Below are positions 33,503 to 41,791 of a stretch of DNA of 53,193 nucleotides, one piece after another. A model generated the notes under the pieces. That model ran no database searches. It saw only the letters and a program-made list of their open reading frames with translations, and was not told where the DNA came from. The DNA is from Clostridia bacterium (GTDB lineage Bacteria > Bacillota > Clostridia > Oscillospirales > Acutalibacteraceae), in assembly GCA_017621885.1 (NCBI GenBank), contig JAGASD010000015.1, forward strand, positions 1-53,193, read 5' to 3'. Every line of letters starts with the position of its first letter. Position 1 is the stretch's first letter. Made by a program: the position numbers and the translations under genes.

Positions 33503-34993
33503 TTATTCAAATATACCGTTAAGCTGGTCGTTGGCTTTTTTGTCAATTTCTTCCTGAGAGGCTGATTTCATAAATTCAGCCATAGCCTGACGGCGCTCCG
33601 TGAGCTCCTCGTACATCTGTTTGCGCTTGTCGGCTGAGAGGGGGTAAAAGAATTTCGGAATAATACCGAGGCTTGATGAGATGATGGGAATGCCCGTTCC
33701 TAATGCGAATATCCACCACTTTGTTTTATCTGTCTGTGTGCCGATTTCTTTACCCTGAACGTAACCGATTTTACCCATAACGACGTTGTTGATGCCCCCC
33801 ATAACTGCAGACTGAAGCTTGGAGATAAGATCCATTGAAACACCCGTCATAGCCTCTGAGCGGTAGCCGTGCTTCCATTCGGAATAGTCAAGAGCTTCAT
33901 TTTTGATTTCTGCAGGGATAACTCTTCTTAAACCGTAAACGCACATTTCAAGAATTTCTTCAATTGCCATCATCGGCAGTATTACGTGCTTTTTCTGGAA
34001 ATTACCCTTAATTGAGCCGAGGCCGAAAACGGTCAACCACAGCATATCCGTCCAGGCATCTTCAAATATCCACAATGCCTTTGTCGAAAAGCGTTTGCGC
34101 AAGGGCTCTACAAAGCTGTAGCTTATAAATTTCACGGGGAATGCAGGGATACCTACGATTGTTTTCCAAGTGACGGAGCCTAAAACGTCTATGTAGAAAT
34201 TGGTTCTGCTTTTGCCTATGCTGAAGCCTGAAAGGAAGGATGAAATGAGGTAGGTCAGCATTGGCTTGTTGTGTACAATAGCCTTGAAGCAATGCTTTAC
34301 GGTGGGTTGCTTGATGGACTGAGTAACTCTTTCTCTCGAATTCATTACAAAGTACAGTGCAAAGCCTGCAGAAAGTGCAGCGCAAGCGATACCGAATGAA
34401 GCAAAGAGCTTAGGGAGTTTTACAACAAACTTTTTGTTCGCTACAAGGTCATATATAATACCGAAAATCTGCTTAGGCAGGTCTTCAACAAGATGAGAGG
34501 CTACGTTTGCCGTGGCAATTAGCCGCGATCGTTCAAGCGGCTCGGGTGTTATGGTTGAAAGATAACCCGTTTTAGCAACCGCAGTAAAGGTTGTTGCGGT
34601 TTCGGTAATTATGCTCATTGTAAAGTAAAAAATCCATTTCGGCAGATAGTTACCGGGTGTGCCCGGGAATATGAAGGGTATAAGCCAATACCACATACCG
34701 AGCGCGGTGAGGGGGATTTCACCTAAAATAACATAAGGTCTGAATTTTCCCCATCGGGTACGGGTTTTGTCAACGAGCACACCGATAAAAGTATCGTTGA
34801 CAGAGTCCCATACGGTGGCAAAAACGTTCTGTATGGCTAAAAGGTTGAAATCGATATTTACAACGTCGTAAATATAACGCTCTTTGTAATCATCAATGTT
34901 AAGGCTTGCAGCAACGTCGTTCAGGACATAGGCAATTGTTTCCTTTTTACCTACGTAACGCCTTACTTCTTTTGTCTGAATGGTTTCAGCCAT
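33503..34993 (-). CDS. GPH-family sugar/cation symporter
   Basis: A 496-residue integral membrane protein of the major facilitator superfamily, glycoside-pentoside-hexuronide (MFS_2) type. Signatures are NVFATVWDSVNDTFIGVLVDKTRTRWGKFRPYVILG near residues 56-91, with the D-x-(T/R)-x-T-R-W-G-K-x-R-P-Y motif, and SRLIATANV after helix 4. Roughly 10-12 hydrophobic helices are present and the tail is charged (KRKQMYEELTERRQ). It imports a sugar with Na+ or H+. It lies 18 bases after the PHP gene and is the last gene of the operon headed by the DRTGG and sensory-hydrogenase genes, an unexpected partner. AAAGGGG precedes ATG 34993. Confidence 0.8.
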   Translation of the reverse strand: MAETIQTKEVRRYVGKKETIAYVLNDVAASLNIDDYKERYIYDVVNIDFNLLAIQNVFATVWDSVNDTFIGVLVDKTRTRWGKFRPYVILGEIPLTALGMWYWLIPFIFPGTPGNYLPKWIFYFTMSIITETATTFTAVAKTGYLSTITPEPLERSRLIATANVASHLVEDLPKQIFGIIYDLVANKKFVVKLPKLFASFGIACAALSAGFALYFVMNSRERVTQSIKQPTVKHCFKAIVHNKPMLTYLISSFLSGFSIGKSRTNFYIDVLGSVTWKTIVGIPAFPVKFISYSFVEPLRKRFSTKALWIFEDAWTDMLWLTVFGLGSIKGNFQKKHVILPMMAIEEILEMCVYGLRRVIPAEIKNEALDYSEWKHGYRSEAMTGVSMDLISKLQSAVMGGINNVVMGKIGYVQGKEIGTQTDKTKWWIFALGTGIPIISSSLGIIPKFFYPLSADKRKQMYEELTERRQAMAEFMKSASQEEIDKKANDQLNGIFE

Positions 34994-35011
34994 CTTAAAA
35001 CCCCTTTCTGT

Positions 35012-35719
35012 TTATTTTAAATAATCTAAAATTGCACTTATCGTGTTTTCGGGGATTTCAATAGTCTGCTCGGGTAAGCGCATTTTTTCCAGATAATGCG
35101 CATCTGAGTCGGATATAATCTTTAAAGAGTTAATGTAAGGATGCTTCTCTTTCAGCTCTTTTTCCTTTGCCATATCAAATATCTCTGCACAGCTGAAGCC
35201 GAAGGATTCGTCAATTGTGCCTAAGTTTGAAATAATGCTGAAGGAGGAGCGGTCAATATGAGCAGGGTAGCATACACCACCGAATTTTTTCACCGTTTCA
35301 ACAACCTTCATACAGCTAATGCCGCTTGCGGTAATAAGAAGCCTTTCCTCTGTTGCGGTAACCTCATCCGATTCGTTGCAGACTAATTGGTCACCGAAAA
35401 CGGAGGGTCTGTTTTTTACGGGCGGCAGGGTGGAGTAAACGTAATCTGAAAAAATCAGGGCGTTTTCAAGGGTTGGAAAAAGGCAGACTATGTGCACCTC
35501 TTCCGACGTGCAAAGCTCCATACCGGGAATAACGGTTATACCAACCTCTTCGCCTACCTTCATAACCGCGGGACAGTTGCGTGAGGTGTTGTGGTCCGTA
35601 AGAGCAATTGCGTCATAGCCCATAATTTTTGCCATATTGACAATATTTTGCGGAGTCATATCGTTATCGCCACAAGGACTCAGGCATGAGTGAATGTGGA
35701 AATCGTAGCTGATTTTCAT
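35012..35719 (-). CDS. PHP-domain phosphoesterase
   Basis: A 235-residue PHP protein. The metal-binding blocks are YDFHIHSCLSPCGDND (HxH), ALTDHNTSRN, GMELCTSEEVHIV, YPAHIDRSS and IISDSDAHYLEKM. All expected ligands are present, so a trinuclear phosphoesterase is likely. As I recall, proteins of this type occur beside DRTGG and sensory [FeFe] hydrogenase genes in Clostridia and are suspected to act on nucleotides or signalling molecules; no substrate is established. The ATG overlaps the stop of the preceding DRTGG gene by 4 bases (ATGA), so translation is coupled. Confidence 0.85.
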   Translation of the reverse strand: MKISYDFHIHSCLSPCGDNDMTPQNIVNMAKIMGYDAIALTDHNTSRNCPAVMKVGEEVGITVIPGMELCTSEEVHIVCLFPTLENALIFSDYVYSTLPPVKNRPSVFGDQLVCNESDEVTATEERLLITASGISCMKVVETVKKFGGVCYPAHIDRSSFSIISNLGTIDESFGFSCAEIFDMAKEKELKEKHPYINSLKIISDSDAHYLEKMRLPEQTIEIPENTISAILDYLK

Positions 35720-36048
35720 ATTATCTTTGAAATCTCGGATGCCAGTTGATAGGAGTTTTTTGCAGAGGTAAGAATAACAACGTCGTTTTCTTCGGCGCGT
35801 TTTTTTGCATCCTCATCAAGGGCGGCATTTTCTGTAAGAATGATGCAGGATATATCTGCAAGGACCGCAACGCCTATTGAATTCACGTTACCCATTACCG
35901 TGAGCCATATATTGCCGGATTCTGCACGGGACATAACCCAACTGAGTAAATCTCCGCAATAGCAACCTTCAATTTCCTTTTCGTGTGCGATACCTTCTCC
36001 GCATAAATATGTAAGCTGAAGTTTTTCTTTTAATTCGTTAACTGTCAT
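35716..36048 (-). CDS. DRTGG-domain protein
   Basis: A 110-residue single DRTGG-type domain: TVNELKEKLQLTYLCGEG at the N-terminus, GCYCGDLLSWVMSRAESGNIWLT, then VAVLADISCIILTENAALDE and a C-terminal TSAKNSYQLASEI. DRTGG domains are found with CBS and phosphotransacetylase domains and are thought to sense small ligands. ATG 36048 was selected (AAAAGGA 9 bases upstream) over TTG 36054, which overlaps the hydrogenase stop. The start lies 2 bases after that stop. A second, related DRTGG protein opens the operon (38193-37843), so the two may act as a pair or ligand-bound dimer. Confidence 0.75.
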   Translation of the reverse strand: MTVNELKEKLQLTYLCGEGIAHEKEIEGCYCGDLLSWVMSRAESGNIWLTVMGNVNSIGVAVLADISCIILTENAALDEDAKKRAEENDVVILTSAKNSYQLASEISKII

Positions 36049-36050
36049 AA

Positions 36051-37391
36051 TCAAGAGTCCTTTTTATCTCTGAACGGCGCAGGAATAATGCGCTCAAGCT
36101 TTTCCGTATCGTCTAAATTGTCTGTATCCTGAAGCTCCTGAAGCTCTTGGCGTGCTCTGAAAACACAGTCGTGCTCCGTTGCAAAGCCGCGGACAACGTC
36201 CTCTGCGAGAGCTTTACAGCCGGGCGCACCGCAGGTGCCGCAATCAAGCCCCGGGAAGGTCTTTAAAAGCTCTTCCATACGTGCCATTCTTTCCATTGCT
36301 TCCTGAAGATTGTCTGCAAGTCGCATAACGTCGTCACAGGGCTCAATGGGTGATGTCCACAGCATTTCTTCGGGAATATCCACTGATAATAAGTGGTTGC
36401 AGGATACGGGATTGTATTTTCTCAGCTTCATAAGCCTGGATTTTGCAATGAAGGGGTTTTCTGCAGTAAGGCTTCCGCCGACGCAGCCGCCCTGACAGGC
36501 ATTGAGCTCGATGAAATCAACGTTGTCAAGGTTGCCTCTTTCAACCGCTTCAAGAATTTTTATACAGTTTTCAATTCCGTCTGCCGCTAAGGCGTTATCG
36601 TTAAGCGTGCCCGATGCTTCACCGCCGCTTGTTGCCCAGCCTATGCCTATAACACCCGATTCGTGAAGTGCTTTCATTTCGTCGTGTTCGCTGATTTTTT
36701 CCATAGCCTTGAGAAGATGCGGATATATATCGTTTATGGCAATTGCACCGTCGATATTTGATTTTTCCGTGCCGATAGGTTGCTTGAACGATGTGATTTT
36801 TGCAGGGCAGGGAGAAATAAAGAAAACACCGATTTCCTCAGGCTTCAGGCCTGTTTTAGCAACGGCTTTATTACGGGCGAGCCTGCCTGCTTCTTCAACG
36901 GGTGCGTTAACGAGAATTATATTTTCAATAAGCTCGGGGAAGCACACGCGTATGAGCCTTGCAACTGCAGGACAAGCGGATGAAATTGCAGGCTTTACGG
37001 GGTTTCTGGTTTCAAGATATTTTCTCGTTGCTTCAGAAACAAGCTCAGCCGCCTTTGAAACCTCAAAAACAGCATCAAAGCCCAAAGAGGGTAATGCGTT
37101 GAGGATTATGTTAACGTCATCAAGATTGTGAAACTGACCGTATAACGCAGGGGCGGGGAGCGCAATTCTGTATTTATAATTTTCAAGCTGTTCCAATGAA
37201 TCTCGGCTTGCATATTTTGCGTGATGAGGACAAACACGGATGCATTCGCCACAGTCTATGCAACGCTCTTTTATTATTGTTGCTTTTCCGTTACGTACAC
37301 GTATTGCCTGAGTGGGACAACGCTTTATACAGTTTGTGCAACCGCGGCATTTGTCTTTATCAAGACGCACCGAATGGAAATATTTATCCAT
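36051..37391 (-). CDS. Sensory-type [FeFe] hydrogenase (HydS-like)
   Basis: A 446-residue iron-sulfur protein. Residues 10-56 hold two [4Fe-4S] motifs (CRGCTNCIKRCP and CIDCGECIRVCP). The H-cluster domain follows with ISSACPAVARL, ISPCPAKITSF and ELNACQGGCVGG, giving the four cluster cysteines. The residue before the first ligand, normally the proton-relay Cys (CC), is Ala, and the SACP/SPCP spellings match the sensory (HydS, group C/D) rather than catalytic enzymes. A C-terminal FPGLDCGTCGAPGCKALAED is an extra [4Fe-4S] module. No PAS domain is fused; the neighbours instead supply DRTGG, HATPase and PHP proteins. It probably senses H2 or redox and signals to the divergent hydABC operon. AAGGAG precedes the ATG. 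Confidence 0.8.
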   Translation of the reverse strand: MDKYFHSVRLDKDKCRGCTNCIKRCPTQAIRVRNGKATIIKERCIDCGECIRVCPHHAKYASRDSLEQLENYKYRIALPAPALYGQFHNLDDVNIILNALPSLGFDAVFEVSKAAELVSEATRKYLETRNPVKPAISSACPAVARLIRVCFPELIENIILVNAPVEEAGRLARNKAVAKTGLKPEEIGVFFISPCPAKITSFKQPIGTEKSNIDGAIAINDIYPHLLKAMEKISEHDEMKALHESGVIGIGWATSGGEASGTLNDNALAADGIENCIKILEAVERGNLDNVDFIELNACQGGCVGGSLTAENPFIAKSRLMKLRKYNPVSCNHLLSVDIPEEMLWTSPIEPCDDVMRLADNLQEAMERMARMEELLKTFPGLDCGTCGAPGCKALAEDVVRGFATEHDCVFRARQELQELQDTDNLDDTEKLERIIPAPFRDKKDS

Positions 37392-37423
37392 AAAAATGCT
37401 CCTTTCTTTCAGTTGTCGCCAAC

Positions 37424-37843
37424 TTATTTAACAAAAACCTTGAGTCTGATGGTTGTTCCCTTTCCGACCTCAGATTCGATAATCATTTCGTCAGTATATT
37501 TTTTTATGTTGGGCAGACCCATACCGGCACCGAAGCCTAATTGGCGCACGTTGTCGGGGGCGGTTGAATAGCCCTCCTGCATTGCCAGAGATATATCAGG
37601 GATACCGGGCCCCTGATCTGCAAGAACAACGGAAACACACTCAGGGGATATTTCTGCATCAATAACACCGCCGCCGCCGTGAATTACCATATTTATTTCG
37701 CCTTCGTATACGGCGATTGCCACGTTGCGGATAAGGCTTGCGGGGAAGCCTAACTCCTTGAGTGCTTTTTTGATTTTACCCGAAGCCTCACCGGCGCAGG
37801 TGAAATCAGTTCCGCTAACGTCATAATGTAAAGAGAGCAGCAT
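37424..37843 (-). CDS. Anti-sigma-factor/RsbW-like ATPase
   Basis: A 139-residue GHKL ATPase of the HATPase_c_2 (RsbW/SpoIIAB) type. RNVAIAVYEGEINMVIHG is the N box, VVLADQGPGIPDISLAM the G1 box and LGFGAGMGLPNIKKYTDEM the G2 box with the ATP-lid glycines; VGKGTTIRLKVFV ends the fold. No kinase dimerisation or receiver domain is attached. RsbW-like proteins bind sigma factors or phosphorylate anti-anti-sigma partners; the partner is not in the window. ATG 37843 overlaps the TAA of the DRTGG gene (TAATG), so it is coupled. A TTG at 37855 is rejected since it abuts AAGGAGG. Confidence 0.8.
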   Translation of the reverse strand: MLLSLHYDVSGTDFTCAGEASGKIKKALKELGFPASLIRNVAIAVYEGEINMVIHGGGGVIDAEISPECVSVVLADQGPGIPDISLAMQEGYSTAPDNVRQLGFGAGMGLPNIKKYTDEMIIESEVGKGTTIRLKVFVK

Positions 37844-38193
37844 TATAATCCGCAACCTCCTTTGAGACCGTTTTTATATAACAGGCCGCAGGAGGTAAAC
37901 ATTTCATAGCTTGTGCGTAAAAGGACGATTTCACGCTCTTTTGCAAGGTCGATGATATCTGTGTCGGGCTGTTTGCCGCGAACGAAAACAATACATTTCA
38001 TATCCATCATTTCAGCAGTTCTTACAACCTGAGGGTTTACAAGACCCGACAAAAGAACAGCCTGTTCTTTTACGTACGCAAGAACGTCACTCATCATATC
38101 GCTTCCGCAGGCGGTAAAAACCTCTTTTTCAAGGTATTCTTCACCGCAGATAAGGTCGGCATTTAAAATTGATTTGATTTCACTTATTTTCAT
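37843..38193 (-). CDS. DRTGG-domain protein, first gene of sensory operon
   Basis: A 116-residue DRTGG-type protein: MKISEIKSILNADLICGEEY, CGSDMMSDVLAYVKEQAVLL, GLVNPQVVRTAEMMDMKCIV and FVRGKQPDTDIIDLA, with a cysteine-rich tail (TSCGLLYKNGLKGGCGL). It is a paralogue of the protein at 36048-35716. ATG 38193 was chosen because GGAGG lies 9 bases upstream; the longer reading has no ribosome site. It opens a minus-strand operon that diverges from the electron-bifurcating hydrogenase genes over a 325-base gap. Ligand and function are unknown, but the shared regulatory region implies coordinated expression. Confidence 0.75.
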   Translation of the reverse strand: MKISEIKSILNADLICGEEYLEKEVFTACGSDMMSDVLAYVKEQAVLLSGLVNPQVVRTAEMMDMKCIVFVRGKQPDTDIIDLAKEREIVLLRTSYEMFTSCGLLYKNGLKGGCGL

Positions 38194-38399
38194 TAACAAC
38201 ATCCTCCATAGTAGAGTATTCAATACCATTTAATATTCTATCATAAAATTTAGTTTATTTCCACAAAAAATAATTCAAAAAAGGTTGTTTGCGGGAGTGG
38301 TAAAGGTGTATTTTGCATAGAAATTTCCTTTGCGGTTTTGTGCAATAGGACAAAATGTTAAAAAAATGTCAAAAACCCTTAAAAAGTCGAATTTTAGTA

Positions 38400-38429
38400 T
38401 AGACAACGGGCTGTTTCTTGTGCTATAAT
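38400..38429 (+). promoter_or_regulatory. Promoter of the hydrogenase operon
   Basis: TAGACA (38400-38405) and TATAAT (38424-38429) are 18 bases apart, with TGC giving an extended -10. A leader hairpin GCTCTGTTT/AAACGGAGC (38466-38485) and GGAGG precede ATG 38519. The 325-base gap (38194-38518) also must hold the divergent promoter; I see only a weak TATGAT there and no clear Rex site. Confidence 0.65.
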
Positions 38430-38518
38430 CACGATATATGTGTTATGTTAAACTAATATATATATGCTCTGTTTCAAAACGGAGCAGTCAAACATATTTT
38501 TGAATGGAGGAAATCTGA

Positions 38519-39016
38519 ATGGTCAAGAAAATCAGCACAATACCTTTTAAAGGTACGCCTGAGCAGAAAGCACAACTTGACGCAGTAATTGCAGAGTGCA
38601 AGGGTGACAAAAGTCAGCTTATGCACGTAATGCAGGAGGCACAGGGTATTTACGGTTATCTCCCTCGTGAGGTGCAGGTAATGATTGCAGAGGGTATGGA
38701 CGTACCCCTTGAGAAGGTTTACGGTGTTGCCACCTTCTATGCACAGTTCTCACTTTCACCCAAGGGCGAATATGATATTTCTGTTTGCCTCGGTACAGCT
38801 TGTTATGTTAAAGGCGCACAGCAGCTTACCGACAAAATCAGCGAATTACTCGGTATTGAACCCGGTGAATGCACAGCAGACGGTAAGTTCTCTCTTGAAG
38901 AGTGCCGTTGCATCGGTGCTTGCGGTCTTGCTCCCGTTTTCACGGTTAACGGTGAGGTTTACGGTAAGGTTACTGCAGACGATGTTCCCGGTATCCTTGC
39001 TAAATATATGAACTGA
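38519..39016 (+). CDS. hydC: NuoE-like [2Fe-2S] subunit of bifurcating hydrogenase (HydC/HndA type)
   Basis: A 165-residue thioredoxin-like [2Fe-2S] protein, the small subunit of NAD(P)-linked bifurcating [FeFe] hydrogenases and complex I (NuoE). Helical N-terminus LMHVMQEAQGIYGYLPREVQ is characteristic. Cluster ligands are in CLGTACYVKGA (C-x4-C) and ECRCIGACGLAP (C-x3-C). It passes electrons with HydB near the FMN site. A good promoter and GGAGG precede it; the next gene starts 5 bases later. This is the first gene of the five-gene plus-strand operon. Clear family match; symbol by analogy to Thermotoga/Acetobacterium nomenclature. Confidence 0.9.
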   Translation: MVKKISTIPFKGTPEQKAQLDAVIAECKGDKSQLMHVMQEAQGIYGYLPREVQVMIAEGMDVPLEKVYGVATFYAQFSLSPKGEYDISVCLGTACYVKGAQQLTDKISELLGIEPGECTADGKFSLEECRCIGACGLAPVFTVNGEVYGKVTADDVPGILAKYMN

Positions 39017-39021
39017 GTCCT

Positions 39022-39570
39022 ATGCGTGAATTATCGCTTAATATCCTCGACATTGCCCAGAATTCCATTGCCGCAGGGTCTTCTTTAACTGAGATAAGGG
39101 TTGAAGAAAACACCGCTGAGAAAACCCTTCTTATCGGTATTTATGACAACGGCAAGGGGATGACACAGGAGCAGGTCAGAAACGTTCAGGACCCGTTTTT
39201 TACAACACGTACCACACGCAAGGTGGGGATGGGTATACCGCTTTTTAAAATGGCGGCAGAGCAAACGGGCGGAAGCTTCACTCTCACTTCTCAGGTAGGT
39301 GTGGGCACAAACGTTGAAGCTGTTTTTAAAACGGACAGTATTGATTTTACTCCCTTGGGTGACGTTGCCGCTACAATTTCAACAATTGTATGTATGAACG
39401 AGGATAAGGATTTCATCTACACCCGAAAAATTGACGGTGCGGAGTTTAAATTCTCATCGGCTGATATAAAGAAAATTCTTGACGGTGTGCCCCTTTCGGA
39501 GCCGACTGTTATGAATTGGGTTGAAGGCTATATCAGCGAACAGACCGAAGAATTATTTAATAATCTTTAA
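39022..39570 (+). CDS. Histidine-kinase-like ATPase in hydrogenase operon
   Basis: A 182-residue GHKL ATPase. LSLNILDIAQNSIAAGSS is the N box, IGIYDNGKGMTQEQV the G1 box and RKVGMGIPLFKMAAEQTGGSF the G2 box; VGVGTNVEAVF ends the ATP fold. Residues 110-182 form a small extra region without a recognised domain. No dimerisation His or receiver is present, so it is not a normal sensor kinase. Its place between the NuoE-like and HndB-like genes is, as I recall, typical of Clostridial hydABC operons, and suggests a role in assembly or regulation of the enzyme rather than catalysis. It starts 5 bases after hydC. Confidence 0.8.
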   Translation: MRELSLNILDIAQNSIAAGSSLTEIRVEENTAEKTLLIGIYDNGKGMTQEQVRNVQDPFFTTRTTRKVGMGIPLFKMAAEQTGGSFTLTSQVGVGTNVEAVFKTDSIDFTPLGDVAATISTIVCMNEDKDFIYTRKIDGAEFKFSSADIKKILDGVPLSEPTVMNWVEGYISEQTEELFNNL

Positions 39571-39587
39571 GAAAAGGATTGAATGAT

Positions 39588-39962
39588 ATGAAATCATTAG
39601 AAGAGTTACTTGCTATAAAAGAAAAGGCTCAGGCTCAGATTGCAGCACGCGATGCTGACGGTCAGGACGGTATCAGAGTGGTTGTAGGTATGGCAACCTG
39701 CGGTATCGCAGCAGGTGCACGTCCCGTTCTTAAAGCTCTCACAGACGAGCTTGCTAAAAGAAACGTTATGCACGTAAGCGTTACACAGACCGGTTGTATC
39801 GGTATGTGCCAGTATGAGCCCATTGTCGAGGTTTATGAACCCGGCAAAGAAAAGGTTACTTATGTTCAGATGACAGCCGAAAAGGCTGCAAAGGTTGTTA
39901 ACGAGCATCTTGTTAACGGCAACCCCGTAATTGAGTATACAGTTGGTGCTGTAACAGAATAA
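39588..39962 (+). CDS. HndB-like thioredoxin-fold ferredoxin
   Basis: A 124-residue [2Fe-2S]-ferredoxin-like protein of the HndB family. VVVGMATCGIAAGARPVLKAL and VTQTGCIGMCQYEPIVEV are the family blocks. Three of the usual cysteines are visible (TC, GC, MC); a fourth in the first motif is replaced (CGIAAGA), which as I recall is common in HndB proteins, so cluster binding is uncertain. ATG 39588 was preferred to TTG 39579 because AAAAGGA (39573-39578) is about 9 bases before it. The next gene begins 13 bases later with AGGAGG. It probably is a component or assembly partner of the bifurcating hydrogenase. Confidence 0.8.
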   Translation: MKSLEELLAIKEKAQAQIAARDADGQDGIRVVVGMATCGIAAGARPVLKALTDELAKRNVMHVSVTQTGCIGMCQYEPIVEVYEPGKEKVTYVQMTAEKAAKVVNEHLVNGNPVIEYTVGAVTE

Positions 39963-39975
39963 GGAGGAAAAAGTA

Positions 39976-41781
39976 ATGTATCGTTCTCATGTACTTGTCT
40001 GCGGCGGTACCGGATGTACCTCCAGCCACAGCGGAGAACTCATCGAGGCGCTTGAAGCTAACATTAAGGAAAAAGGCCTTGAAGAGGAAATTAAAGTTGT
40101 AAGAACAGGTTGTTTCGGACTTTGTGCTTTAGGTCCGATTATGATCGTTTATCCCGAAGGCTGTTTCTACAGCGAGGTTAAGGTTGATGATATTCCCGAA
40201 ATCGTAGAAGAGCATCTTCTCAAGGGTCGTATTGTTAAAAGACTTCTTTACAAAGAAACAGTTGAAGCAGAAAACGTTAAGCCCCTTAACGAAACAAATT
40301 TCTATAAGAAGCAGCACAGAGTTGCTCTTCGTAACTGCGGTGTTATTGACCCCGAAAATATTGAAGAATATATCGCTTATGACGGTTATGCAGCACTTGC
40401 GAAGGCTCTTACCGAAATGACTCCCGAGGACGTTATTCAGACAGTAATTGATTCAGGTCTTCGCGGCCGCGGCGGCGGCGGATTCCCCACAGGCCGTAAA
40501 TGGAGCTTTACTGCAGCTAACAAGGCTGACCAGAAATACGTTGTTTGTAACGCTGACGAAGGTGACCCCGGTGCATTTATGGACCGTTCGGTTCTCGAGG
40601 GTGACCCCCACTGTATCGTTGAAGCTATGACACTTTGCGGTTATGCAACCGGTGCAACAGAGGGTTACGTTTACGTTCGTGCAGAGTACCCCATCGCTGT
40701 TCAGCGTTTACAGAAGGCTATTGATGATGCCCGTGCATACGGTCTTCTCGGTAAAAATATTTTCGGTTCAGGCTTCGATTTCGATTTGTTTATCCGTCTT
40801 GGTGCGGGTGCATTCGTTTGCGGTGAGGAAACTGCACTTATGACATCAATCGAAGGTAACCGCGGTGAGCCCAGACCCCGTCCTCCCTATCCGGCAGTTA
40901 AAGGTCTTTTCGGCAAGCCCACAACTGAAAACAACGTTGAAACATTTGCTAACATTCCCCAGATTATTCTTCACGGTGCTGAATTCTTCAACACAATGGG
41001 TACTGAAAACAGCAAGGGTACAAAGGTATTTGCTCTCGGCGGTAAAATCAACAACACAGGTCTTGTTGAGGTTCCCATGGGTACAACCCTTCGTGAAATT
41101 GTTGAAGATATCGGCGGCGGTATCCCCAACGGTAAAAAATTCAAGGCTGCTCAGTCAGGCGGTCCTTCAGGCGGATGCCTTCCTGCAAGCCTTCTTGATA
41201 TTGAAATCGACTATGATAACCTTGTAGCTAAAGGTGCTATGATGGGTTCAGGCGGTCTTATCGTTATGAATGAAGACGACTGTATGGTTGATATTGCTAA
41301 ATTCTTCCTTAAATTTACTGTTGACGAATCCTGCGGTAAATGTACTCCCTGCCGTGTCGGTACAAGAAGACTTCTTGAAATTCTTGAAAAAATCACAAGC
41401 GGTAAGGGTACAATGGAAGACCTTGACAGAATGGAATATCTTTGCAAATATATCAAAGAAAATTCCCTTTGCGGTCTCGGTCAGACAGCTCCCAACCCTG
41501 TGCTTTCAACATATCAGTTCTTCAAGGATGAATACATTGCACACGTTGTTGACAAGAAATGTCCCGCAGGTGCATGTAAGGACCTTGTTACTTACTCAAT
41601 TGATAAAGATAAATGTATCGGTTGCGGTATCTGTGCTAAAAATTGCCCTGTTGATGCAATTACAAGAACAGAATACATTGCTCCCGGTCATAAGCTCGCA
41701 TCATTCTCAATTGACACAGACAAGTGCGTTAAGTGCGGTGTTTGTGTTGGTAACTGTAAATTTAAAGCGGTAATTAAATAA
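39976..41781 (+). CDS. hydB: NuoF-like flavoprotein subunit of bifurcating hydrogenase (HydB/HndC)
   Basis: A 601-residue NADH-binding flavoprotein. Residues 1-90 are a thioredoxin-like [2Fe-2S] domain (CGGTGCTSSHS, RTGCFGLCALGP). The NuoF domain has GLRGRGGGGFPTGRKW (NADH/FMN loop), CNADEGDPGAFMDR, and a SLBB-like segment. ESCGKCTPCRVGTRR with SLCGLGQ is its [4Fe-4S] site (N3). Residues 545-601 carry two more [4Fe-4S] motifs (CIGCGICAKNCP, CVKCGVCVGNC). FMN is the proposed bifurcation centre linking NADH and ferredoxin. Length and domain order match HydB. AGGAGG precedes the ATG and the gene ends 10 bases before hydA. Confidence 0.92.
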   Translation: MYRSHVLVCGGTGCTSSHSGELIEALEANIKEKGLEEEIKVVRTGCFGLCALGPIMIVYPEGCFYSEVKVDDIPEIVEEHLLKGRIVKRLLYKETVEAENVKPLNETNFYKKQHRVALRNCGVIDPENIEEYIAYDGYAALAKALTEMTPEDVIQTVIDSGLRGRGGGGFPTGRKWSFTAANKADQKYVVCNADEGDPGAFMDRSVLEGDPHCIVEAMTLCGYATGATEGYVYVRAEYPIAVQRLQKAIDDARAYGLLGKNIFGSGFDFDLFIRLGAGAFVCGEETALMTSIEGNRGEPRPRPPYPAVKGLFGKPTTENNVETFANIPQIILHGAEFFNTMGTENSKGTKVFALGGKINNTGLVEVPMGTTLREIVEDIGGGIPNGKKFKAAQSGGPSGGCLPASLLDIEIDYDNLVAKGAMMGSGGLIVMNEDDCMVDIAKFFLKFTVDESCGKCTPCRVGTRRLLEILEKITSGKGTMEDLDRMEYLCKYIKENSLCGLGQTAPNPVLSTYQFFKDEYIAHVVDKKCPAGACKDLVTYSIDKDKCIGCGICAKNCPVDAITRTEYIAPGHKLASFSIDTDKCVKCGVCVGNCKFKAVIK

Positions 41782-41791
41782 GGAGGAACTA

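Noticed and set aside
38338-38460. A Rex (NADH/NAD sensor) binding site in front of hydC
   Set aside because: The nearest sequence (TTGTGCAATAGGACAAAA) lacks the TTGTTAA/TTAACAA symmetry, so I do not report a site.
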